Shown here in pieces: positions 1 to 7,232 of a stretch of 10,886 bases of DNA (the stretch's first letter is position 1; every line of letters begins with the position of its first letter). The notes under the pieces were generated by a model. The model was not told where the DNA came from, made no database searches, and saw only the letters and a list, made by a program, of their open reading frames with translations. Origin of the DNA: an uncultured Lysobacterales bacterium (lineage in GTDB: Bacteria; Pseudomonadota; Gammaproteobacteria; Xanthomonadales; SZUA-36); assembly GCA_937995275.1 (NCBI GenBank), contig CALKKN010000099.1, forward strand, positions 1 to 10,886, in the 5' to 3' direction. A program made the position numbers and the translations under genes.

Positions 1-286
1 AGACAAAGGTGCAGTCGAAATGATCTTGCAGGTACCGGACCACTTCGTTTTCGATTTGCGGCTTCAGGAACATCAGCATCAGGCCCAGCCGGGCATGGAT
101 CCGGATCTCCCCGTCACGGACGGTAATGGTGCCGTTCACCCCGGTGCGCTCGAAGTGGATGTGGTCTCCTTCCCAGCCATAAGCGATGTCGAACTTCCCG
201 GCGAGGTCACGGGCGAGTTCGTCGGCTGCGGCCTGGGCGTCCTCGCGCGACAGGCTGTGGCGGGCATGCAAGTCGATGTTCGACAT
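1..286 (-). CDS. Polyhydroxyalkanoic acid system family protein, 3' end off the window
   Basis: Reading the minus strand from an ATG at 286-284 gives 95 residues with no stop before the left edge, so the C-terminus is missing, probably only a few residues. The protein begins MSNIDLHARH, has an alternating A/D/E/L helix (about residues 15-30), then FDIAYGWEGD, FERTGVNGTI and a LGLMLMFLKPQIENEV stretch. This pattern (short N-terminal IDLHxxH, a W-x-GD, a Gly-Val-x-Gly turn, then a beta strand and a hydrophobic stretch before a closing helix) fits the small PHA_gran_rgn family of about 90 residues. The family is named from its occurrence with polyhydroxyalkanoate genes, but its biochemical role is not well defined and no PHA gene is visible here. 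The start has no good Shine-Dalgarno. It is divergent from the AsmA-like gene. Family identity was assigned by reading the protein, without a search. Confidence 0.8.
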   Translation of the reverse strand, partial: MSNIDLHARHSLSREDAQAAADELARDLAGKFDIAYGWEGDHIHFERTGVNGTITVRDGEIRIHARLGLMLMFLKPQIENEVVRYLQDHFDCTFV

Positions 287-369
287 CAATCGACAACCGG
301 TGTAATTGGTGGCAACAGTTTAGTCGGGCATCCGGAGATGCACCAGTACCCGCCGGTGGCGGTGCTCGT

Positions 370-1440
370 GTGAAGCGAGCGTTCCGCCGATGGGCGCTGG
401 TTCTGCTGGCGGTGCTGGTGTTGTCGCCCGTCCTGATCTACCTCCTCGCCAATGCCTGGCTGGAGAGCGCCGGTGGACGCCAGGCACTGGAACGCGAACT
501 GGCCCGGCGCGCTGGCCTGCCGGTACGTCTGCTGGGCGAATTCGACATCATGCTGCTGCCTTCGTTGGGGGTCGAGGGCACGGAGTTGGTCATTGGCGGT
601 CCCGGGCCGGACGAGGAGTTCGTTCGCAGCCGGGAATACTCGGTCGCCGTGGCGCTGTCGCCATTGCTGCAGGGCGAACTGCAGATTGAGTCCATCCATC
701 TGGCGGGCGGCCAGCTGCGGTTGGACAACCTCCCGCCCGGCCGTGAACCCACAGCCGCCGAGCCCGCTGCACCTTTTGAATTACCGGCCATCGAAAAGTT
801 CGAGGCGAGCCAGCTGACAATCGTCCGCGGGGATGGGCAGGGACAGCAATTCCGGATCGACGAATTCCGGGTCGAGGGGTTTGCGGAGCGCCGCGACACG
901 ATGTTCCGGGTCGGGGTTGCCGGCTTCGGCCGGATCGGTGGCCTGCTGCGATGGGATTCCGCGAATTCCTTGCTGACCCTGGACGGAACCTGGTCGGATG
1001 CCTGGCCCGGCGACCTGAAGTTCGAAGGGCAGGTCGACTTCGGGGCGGGGGATGGGCGCGTCGCGGCGAGCTGGCCCGCGCAGCCTGCGAGCCCGGCGGA
1101 GGTGCTGGCGTTTGCGGCCGGCTTCGAGGTTCAGGAGGCCAATGTGCGCCTGCAGGCCATCGAGGCATCCGTCGGGATGCAAACCATGCGCGGCGACGGC
1201 TGTCTGCTGCTGGGCGCGTCACCCGCGTTGCAGCTTGAATTGACCGCGGACGAACTCGACCTCGACAGCCTGCTCGAAATCCCTCCGCTCGATGCGATGT
1301 CCGATACTCCCGGCGCGAGTGAGGCCGGCTTCCGGATCGATGTCCGCCTGACGGCCGGTGAGGTCCGGGTGGGGGGTGCGGTGGCGCGTCAGGCTGTATT
1401 GAGCCTGGGCGCCGAACCGGACTGCGGGCAACCCGAATGA
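370..1440 (+). CDS. Short AsmA-family membrane-anchored protein
   Basis: The 356-residue product starts at a GTG with only a weak GGTGG-like site upstream. Residues 1-8 are basic (MKRAFRRW) and residues 9-28 form one hydrophobic segment, which fits an inner-membrane anchor with the rest in the periplasm. After it come features of the AsmA N-terminal region: a helix ending ELARRAGLPV (about 43-52), GEFDIMLLPSLGVEG (56-70), a strand with SVAVALSPLLQGELQIESIHLAGG (91-114) and then LRLDN. The remainder is beta-rich with repeated LxxDGTW and LELTADELDLDSL segments. AsmA-like proteins are linked to outer-membrane and phospholipid homeostasis in enterics; that role is inferred here. It is much shorter than E. 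coli AsmA (about 617 residues) and ends soon after a VRVGGAVARQAVLSLGAE stretch that in longer members sits mid-protein. Only 138 bases follow before pheA, so no missing half lies downstream. Confidence 0.7.
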   Translation: MKRAFRRWALVLLAVLVLSPVLIYLLANAWLESAGGRQALERELARRAGLPVRLLGEFDIMLLPSLGVEGTELVIGGPGPDEEFVRSREYSVAVALSPLLQGELQIESIHLAGGQLRLDNLPPGREPTAAEPAAPFELPAIEKFEASQLTIVRGDGQGQQFRIDEFRVEGFAERRDTMFRVGVAGFGRIGGLLRWDSANSLLTLDGTWSDAWPGDLKFEGQVDFGAGDGRVAASWPAQPASPAEVLAFAAGFEVQEANVRLQAIEASVGMQTMRGDGCLLLGASPALQLELTADELDLDSLLEIPPLDAMSDTPGASEAGFRIDVRLTAGEVRVGGAVARQAVLSLGAEPDCGQPE

Positions 1441-1578
1441 ACGCCCGGAGGCGCGGCCGGGCGCCGGCGACAAGGCCGGCAAGGCAGCGATATACCGGCC
1501 CGGCGGTATGCGCCCGGCAGTCGAGGCTATACAATTGCAGTTCGTAACTTGAACGATGCAGAGGGCGGGGTAAGGAGA
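1441..1578 (+). promoter_or_regulatory. pheA upstream region with two GC-rich hairpins and a possible -10 box
   Basis: This gap holds two perfect inverted repeats. The first is GCCGGC at 1463-1468 and again at 1475-1480, with loop GACAAG (the hexamer is its own reverse complement). The second is ATACCG at 1492-1497 with CGGTAT at 1504-1509, loop GCCCGG. Neither is followed by a T run, so they are not ordinary intrinsic terminators. TACAAT at 1530-1535 matches five of six bases of a sigma-70 -10 box, but there is no credible -35 about 17 bases upstream. If it is used, transcription would begin near 1542, just before the TTG at 1549 and about 37 bases before the preferred TTG at 1579. A strong Shine-Dalgarno match, TAAGGAG, lies at 1571-1577. 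I see no Phe-rich leader peptide of the enteric pheA attenuator kind. Confidence 0.35.
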
Positions 1579-2685
1579 TTGCCGAAAAACCGTCAAGACA
1601 GCGACGGCCTGGCACAGGTGCGCGACGAGATCGATCGGCTGGATGAGCAGATCCAGGCGTTGATCAACGAGCGCGCTCGCCTGGCGTTCCGGGTTCGCGA
1701 GTCCAAGGCTGCGTCCAGACATGCCGTGGATTACTACCGGCCGGAGCGCGAAGCGCAGGTTCTGCGGCGCGTGATCGAACGGAACGAGGGGCCGCTCAGC
1801 GACGGCGAGATGCTGCGGTTGTTCCGGGAGATCATGTCGGCCTGCCTGGCCCAGCAGGAACCGCTGAAGGTCGCCTATCTCGGTCCGGAAGGGACCTTTA
1901 CGCAGCAGGCGGTGCACCGGCATTTCGGACACTCGGTGCACGCCATCAGCCTGCCCGCCATCGACGGGGCGTTCGAGCAGGTACAGGCCGGCGATGCGGA
2001 TTTCGGTGTGGTCCCGGTCGAAAACTCTTCGCAGGGCATCGTCAGCCACACTCTGGACATGTTCCTGCTGTCGGACCTGAAGATATGCGGCGAGATCGAA
2101 CTCCGCGTCCACCAGAACCTGCTGACGCGGGCACAGAGCCTGGCGCAGATCGAGCGGGTATATTCGCACGAACAATCCCTCTCGCAGTGCAAGAACTGGC
2201 TGCGTGCGCACCTGCCGGGGGTCGAACTCATCGCGGTCGGCAGCAACAGCGAAGCCGCCAGACGGGTGCGCAATGCGCCCGAGGCGGCGGCGATCGCCGG
2301 ACGGGCGGCCGCGGAGGTGTACGGGCTGCCCGTACTGTTCGCCGATATCGAGGACCATCCCGACAACACCACCCGCTTCCTGGTTATCGGGCGGCATGTA
2401 TTCGCGCCGTCAGGCCGCGACAAGACAACCCTGCTGCTGTCCGGGCACGAAGGGCCGGGCTTGCTGTACCGGTTGCTCGAGCCGTTCCACATTCACGGAG
2501 TGAACCTGACGCGCATTGAGTCGCGGCCGTCACGGCTGGGCAAGTGGGCGTACGTGTTTTTCGTGGATATCGAGGGCCACGTAGAGGACCCGCCGGTGGC
2601 CACGGCGCTGCAGGACCTGGCCAAGGTCAGCAAGCTGGCACGCGTCCTCGGCTCCTATCCCCGGGCGGTCCTGACACCTTCATGA
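1579..2685 (+). CDS. pheA: Bifunctional chorismate mutase / prephenate dehydratase (P-protein)
   Basis: This cytosolic enzyme converts chorismate to prephenate and then to phenylpyruvate in phenylalanine synthesis. From the chosen TTG the product is 368 residues, close to the roughly 365 of Pseudomonas P-proteins. Residues 1-95 are an AroQ-type chorismate mutase (VRDEIDRLDEQIQALINERA, later YYRPERE and LFREIMSACL). Residues 97-272 are the prephenate dehydratase domain (AYLGPEGTFTQQA, VPVENSSQG, and the NTTRF signature at 263-267). Residues 283-360 are an ACT domain with GPGLL (292-296) and ESRPSR (314-319), the expected site of phenylalanine feedback inhibition. There is no ATG start: TTG 1579 gives the usual family length, whereas TTG 1549 would add ten residues and has no ribosome site. 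The good TAAGGAG lies only one base before TTG 1579, so the start is uncertain. The stop overlaps the aroA start (ATGA), which implies translational coupling. Confidence 0.95.
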   Translation: MPKNRQDSDGLAQVRDEIDRLDEQIQALINERARLAFRVRESKAASRHAVDYYRPEREAQVLRRVIERNEGPLSDGEMLRLFREIMSACLAQQEPLKVAYLGPEGTFTQQAVHRHFGHSVHAISLPAIDGAFEQVQAGDADFGVVPVENSSQGIVSHTLDMFLLSDLKICGEIELRVHQNLLTRAQSLAQIERVYSHEQSLSQCKNWLRAHLPGVELIAVGSNSEAARRVRNAPEAAAIAGRAAAEVYGLPVLFADIEDHPDNTTRFLVIGRHVFAPSGRDKTTLLLSGHEGPGLLYRLLEPFHIHGVNLTRIESRPSRLGKWAYVFFVDIEGHVEDPPVATALQDLAKVSKLARVLGSYPRAVLTPS

Positions 2686-3983
2686 TCCTGCGCACCGAGC
2701 CCGCTCCGGCGCCCCTCAGCGGCGATCTGACGCCGCCGGGCGACAAGTCCATCTCGCACCGCGCCCTTATTTTCGGCTGCCTGGCGGCGGGCGAATCCCG
2801 GATCCGCGGCCTGCTCGACAGCGAGGACATCCGGGCGACCGCGGAGGCTTGCCGCCAGTTGGGCATGACGGCCAGGCAGGAGGACGGTGAACTGGTGCTG
2901 CAGGGCGTGGGCGAGGCCGGGTTGCATCAACCCGCCGCGCCTCTCGACATGGGGAATTCAGGCACGGCCATGCGGTTGCTGGCAGGAGTCCTGGCGGCTC
3001 AGGATTTCGATTCCGAGCTGATCGGCGACGCTTCTCTGAGTCGACGGCCCATGCGGCGGATCGTGCAGCCACTCGAAAGAATGGGCGCCCGGATCGACAC
3101 CGCGGAGGGTGGAACGCCGCCGTTGAGGATCCGGGGCAATCCCCGCCTGCGCGGCATCGAGTATGACTCGCCCATCGCCAGTGCGCAGGTGAAGTCCTGC
3201 CTGTTGCTGGCCGGGCTGTACGCAACCGGGCATACCTCGGTGCGCGAACCACTGAAGAGCCGCGATCATACCGAGAGGATGTTGCCGGCGTTCGGGGTCA
3301 ACCTGCGCGGGGATTGCGGCGTGCGTGGCGGCAGCCGTCTGAAGGGCGCGTCGGTGCAGGTTCCGGCCGATATTTCGTCGGCTTCATTTTTCCTGGTCGC
3401 CGCAGCCATGGTGCCGGGTTCGGACCTGTTGCTCCGCGAAGTGGGCCTGAACGAGACCCGTGACGGCATCCTGCACGTTCTGCGCGCGATGGGTGCCGAT
3501 CTTACCGTTCACAACCGGCGGCAGTTCGGGGGCGAAGAGGCTGCCGACTTGCGGGTGCGCTACGCGGGCCGGCTGGAGGGGGTGGACATCCCGCCGGAGC
3601 GGGTCCCCGCGCTGATCGATGAATTGCCGGTCGTCCTGGCGCTGGCGGCTGTCGCAGAAGGCACGACGCGGGTTCGCGGCGCCGCGGAATTGCGCGTCAA
3701 GGAGAGCGACAGGCTGGCCGTCATGGGGCGCGGGCTGTCCGCGTTGGGCGTCCGCCTGCGGGAATATGACGACGGCATGGATGTCGAGGGCGGGGCCATT
3801 GCGGGCGGTCGCGTCGACGGCGCGGGCGACCATCGCTGCGCGATGAGTTTCGCCGTCCTGGGACAGGTGGCGGACAAAGCGGTCACGATCGACGGGGCGG
3901 CGAACGTCGACACCTCCTATCCGGGTTTTGTCAGTGACCTGCGATCGACGGGCGGCAGGGTCGCAGTGGCGGAGGACGGCTGA
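2682..3983 (+). CDS. aroA: 3-phosphoshikimate 1-carboxyvinyltransferase (EPSP synthase), class II-like
   Basis: The enzyme joins shikimate 3-phosphate and phosphoenolpyruvate to give EPSP, the sixth step of the shikimate pathway. The 433-residue product begins at ATG 2682, inside the pheA stop; the frame is open further upstream, but residue 12 onward already aligns with the usual N-terminus (LSGDLTPPGDKSISHRA). Visible motifs are GDKS (20-23), GNSGTAMR (91-98), RPMRR (122-126), SAQVK (167-171), RDHTE (194-198), NETR (257-260), catalytic-region DELP (313-316), KESDR (340-344) and DHR (383-385). Four of these (GDKS, SAQxK, RxHxE, NxTR) are the published signature of class II EPSP synthases. 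The glycine matching E. coli Gly96 is kept (G94), unlike the alanine of the glyphosate-tolerant CP4 enzyme, and the position of E. coli Pro101 is leucine. It is not fused to tyrA as in Pseudomonas. Its last codons carry the cmk ribosome site. Confidence 0.96.
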   Translation: MILRTEPAPAPLSGDLTPPGDKSISHRALIFGCLAAGESRIRGLLDSEDIRATAEACRQLGMTARQEDGELVLQGVGEAGLHQPAAPLDMGNSGTAMRLLAGVLAAQDFDSELIGDASLSRRPMRRIVQPLERMGARIDTAEGGTPPLRIRGNPRLRGIEYDSPIASAQVKSCLLLAGLYATGHTSVREPLKSRDHTERMLPAFGVNLRGDCGVRGGSRLKGASVQVPADISSASFFLVAAAMVPGSDLLLREVGLNETRDGILHVLRAMGADLTVHNRRQFGGEEAADLRVRYAGRLEGVDIPPERVPALIDELPVVLALAAVAEGTTRVRGAAELRVKESDRLAVMGRGLSALGVRLREYDDGMDVEGGAIAGGRVDGAGDHRCAMSFAVLGQVADKAVTIDGAANVDTSYPGFVSDLRSTGGRVAVAEDG

Positions 3984-4676
3984 ATGTCCGCGCAGCAGAC
4001 ATCGGTACCCGTTGTTGCCATCGACGGCCCGGGCGGCTCCGGCAAGGGGACCGTGGCGATGCGCCTCGCCCAGGACCTCGGCTGGCATTTCCTCGACAGC
4101 GGGGCGCTCTACCGGCTCGTTGCGGTTGCTGCCATGGACCGTGGCATCGCGGCGGATGACGAAGCTGCACTCGGACGACTGGCCGAGGGGCTGGACGTCA
4201 ACTTCGGCGTCTCGGGCGACGGCATGTTGGTGCTGCTCGATGGCAATTACATTACCGGCCGGCTGCGGTCGGAGCCAGTCAGCGCCTTCAGTTCCAGGGC
4301 GGCGGCGCTCCCGGCTGTGCGTGCCGCGCTGGTCAGGCGCCAACGGGCGTTTCGCAAGCCGCCCGGCCTGGTCGCCGACGGGCGCGATATGGGCTCGGTC
4401 ATTTTTCCCGACGCCAGGCTCAAGGTGTTTCTCACGGCGAGCCCTGACGCCAGGGCGGCCAGGCGCTATAAGCAGTTGAAAGAAAAAGGGGAAAATGTTA
4501 ATCTCTCGCGCCTTCTCGAGGAGATCAGGAAACGCGACGAGCGGGACAGTTCGCGGGCAATTTCGCCATTGAAGCCCGCGCCGGATGCCCACATTATCGA
4601 CTCGACGGAGATGAGCATCGACGACGTGCTGATTATTGTTCATGGACTTTTCCAGGGATTATCAGCAGATGATTGA
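3984..4676 (+). CDS. cmk: Cytidylate kinase
   Basis: Cmk phosphorylates CMP and dCMP to the diphosphates with ATP, in the cytosol. The 230-residue length is typical. Motifs seen are the Walker A loop GPGGSGKGT (15-23), the CMP-binding LDSGALYR (37-44), [15 protein letters not shown] (130-144) and the lid segment with [19 protein letters not shown] (184-202), followed by the family's IIDST. The ATG directly follows the aroA stop (TGAATG), and a strong GGAGG at 3971-3975, inside the end of aroA, sits eight bases before it. Placement between aroA and rpsA is a well-conserved gammaproteobacterial arrangement. Nothing in the coding sequence looks broken. The last 30 bases are clearly richer in A and T than the rest of the gene and run into the AT-rich start of the rpsA leader, so this 3' end may carry promoter sequence for rpsA. 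Confidence 0.97.
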   Translation: MSAQQTSVPVVAIDGPGGSGKGTVAMRLAQDLGWHFLDSGALYRLVAVAAMDRGIAADDEAALGRLAEGLDVNFGVSGDGMLVLLDGNYITGRLRSEPVSAFSSRAAALPAVRAALVRRQRAFRKPPGLVADGRDMGSVIFPDARLKVFLTASPDARAARRYKQLKEKGENVNLSRLLEEIRKRDERDSSRAISPLKPAPDAHIIDSTEMSIDDVLIIVHGLFQGLSADD

Positions 4677-4720
4677 TTATATTTGTTTTTTTGGAGCCAT
4701 TCTCTTGAGCAGGAGAAATT
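4671..4720 (+). promoter_or_regulatory. AT-rich tract, candidate rpsA promoter region
   Basis: The bases around the cmk stop are markedly AT-rich for this GC-rich window. TATATT at 4678-4683 resembles a -10 box, and a run of seven Ts lies at 4686-4692. A -35 match at the right distance is not obvious; TTGATT at 4674-4679 could itself be a -35 with a poor -10 near 4698. No GC-rich hairpin precedes the T run, so I do not read it as a terminator of the cmk transcript. In E. coli rpsA has its own promoters downstream of cmk, which makes a promoter here likely on general grounds, but the exact boxes are unresolved. Confidence 0.35.
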
Positions 4721-4779
4721 TGATCCCGGCCCGGCATGTGGTTTCGCCGGTCGGTCCTGCCCCGGATTTTCATGGCATT

Positions 4780-4865
4780 GAGCAACGGGCGCACCAGTGC
4801 CCCACAACCTTGGGTGGATGGTAACCCGACGCCTATGGCGGGGCCATCCGTGAGTACTTATCAAC
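4780..4865 (+). promoter_or_regulatory. Structured rpsA 5' leader without Shine-Dalgarno (S1 autoregulation candidate)
   Basis: Three short hairpins can be drawn just upstream of the rpsA ATG. The first pairs GGG 4787-4789 and GCAC 4791-4794 with GTGC 4797-4800 and CCC 4801-4803, leaving one bulged C. The second pairs TTGGGT 4810-4815 with ACCCGA 4824-4829 (one G-U pair) and shows GGATGG in its loop. The third pairs ATGGC 4835-4839 with GCCAT 4843-4847 around a GGG loop. An alternative long-range pairing joins GGATGG 4816-4821 with CCATCC 4844-4849. No real Shine-Dalgarno precedes the ATG. In E. coli the rpsA leader also lacks a good Shine-Dalgarno, folds into three hairpins with GGA in loops, and is the site where S1 represses its own translation. 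The parallel is an inference from hand-drawn pairing, not from covariation. Confidence 0.55.
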
Positions 4866-6542
<1,677 letters not shown>

Positions 6543-6571
6543 GCGCCGGTACGGGCACAGTAATCGGAAAG

Positions 6572-6594
6572 CGGGGGCTGGCGACCAGCCCCCG
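6572..6594 (+). terminator. Strong GC hairpin after rpsA, lacking a U tract
   Basis: A perfect ten-base-pair stem, CGGGGGCTGG (6572-6581) with CCAGCCCCCG (6585-6594), closes a CGA loop 30 bases after the rpsA stop. It is followed by GGTTCCGG, not by Ts, so it is not a standard intrinsic terminator. It may protect the rpsA mRNA 3' end from exonucleases, act as a partial terminator that lowers ihfB expression, or be a processing site. Which applies cannot be told from sequence alone. Confidence 0.45.
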
Positions 6595-6655
6595 GGTTCC
6601 GGCCGAACAAGCGTGACATGGAAAGGCAATAACAACACGGACAGCAGGAAAAGCG

Positions 6656-6943
6656 ATGACAAAATCTGAGCTGATCGATCAACTGGCGGATATCCAGCGA
6701 CACCTGGCCCATCTGGACGTGGAGTTGGGGGTCAAGTCCATCCTCGAGCAAATGAGCGCGGCCCTGGCCAGCGGCGACCGCATCGAGATCCGGGGCTTCG
6801 GCAGTTTCTCGCTGCATTACCGTGCACCCCGCATGGGCAGAAATCCCAAGACGGGCGAATCGGTTGCATTGCCGGGCAAGCACGTTCCACATTTCAAACC
6901 GGGAAAAGCACTGCGCGAGCGCGTCGACTACCCCAAGAGCTGA
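6656..6943 (+). CDS. ihfB: Integration host factor subunit beta
   Basis: IHF-beta pairs with IHF-alpha to bind specific sites and bend DNA sharply in the nucleoid, assisting transcription, replication and recombination. The 95-residue product has the HU/IHF fold: an N-terminal helical part ([13 protein letters not shown], then [10 protein letters not shown]), the strand [11 protein letters not shown] (43-53), and the beta arm with RNPKTGE (62-68), where the proline intercalates into DNA. It ends [15 protein letters not shown], a usual IHF-beta close. Identification as beta rather than HU or alpha rests on the position right after rpsA, a conserved pairing, and on the MTKSELI start. AGGAA at 6646-6650 gives a good ribosome site five bases before the ATG. 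The residues between the first two helices ([14 protein letters not shown]) are somewhat unlike the common LPAKDVE form. The gene lies downstream of the hairpin that follows rpsA. Confidence 0.95.
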   Translation: MTKSELIDQLADIQRHLAHLDVELGVKSILEQMSAALASGDRIEIRGFGSFSLHYRAPRMGRNPKTGESVALPGKHVPHFKPGKALRERVDYPKS

Positions 6944-6950
6944 CAGGCTC

Positions 6951-7232
6951 TTGTATCGAATCGCCTTCATTCTGGTCACGGTTCTGGCCGTTGCGCTGGG
7001 GTTGGTGATCGGAACCCTGAATCCTGACACTGTCCGGCTGGATCTGCTTTGGATCCAGCTCGAATGGCCCTTGGGGCTGGCACTGCTGACAGCGGGCACT
7101 CTCGGCCTGTTGTTGGGACTTCTGCTGGCCTGGTTCTTCAGTATCCTTCCCCTGCGCGCCCGGCTGCGCAGGGCCGGCGGCGGAAGCGCCGGCGCGGGTT
7201 CACAAGGTGCGCTGAAGAACGTCCATGATTGA
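6951..7232 (+). CDS. lapA: LapA-family (DUF1049) inner-membrane protein, LPS assembly
   Basis: The most likely start is TTG 6951, seven bases after the ihfB stop, giving 93 residues beginning MYRIAFILV; AGG at 6945-6947 is a weak, close ribosome site. There is no ATG near, and the frame's earlier ATG would read through ihfB in the wrong frame. Two membrane segments are visible, about residues 4-23 and 40-64, separated by the family's NPD turn (24-26) and a short V-x-L-D strand. A basic tail (RARLRR, 69-74) and a Gly/Ala/Ser-rich end follow. This is the DUF1049/LapA plan. In E. coli LapA is made with LapB and takes part in controlling LPS synthesis. The gene overlaps lapB by eight bases, which supports the identity and suggests coupled translation. 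Confidence 0.88.
   Translation: MYRIAFILVTVLAVALGLVIGTLNPDTVRLDLLWIQLEWPLGLALLTAGTLGLLLGLLLAWFFSILPLRARLRRAGGGSAGAGSQGALKNVHD

Noticed and set aside
287..369. Divergent promoters between the PHA-system gene and the AsmA-like gene
   Set aside because: A TTGCCA on the minus strand (315-310) is a fair -35, but the matching -10 would lie at the start codon and is poor. No convincing pair was found on the plus strand.
1508..1552. Possible pheA leader peptide of 14 codons from ATG 1508
   Set aside because: It has a single Phe codon, no ribosome site, and no attenuator with a T run, so it does not fit a phenylalanine attenuation system.
1219..2397. A 392-codon minus-strand frame opposite the AsmA-like gene end and pheA
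   Set aside because: It spans two well-supported plus-strand genes and their gap, has no ribosome site that I can defend, and its product is not recognisable.
4684..4692. T-rich run after cmk as an intrinsic terminator
   Set aside because: No GC-rich inverted repeat directly precedes the Ts.
6613..6641. ihfB promoter with GTGACA at 6613-6618 as -35
   Set aside because: The bases 16-18 further on show no resemblance to a -10 box.
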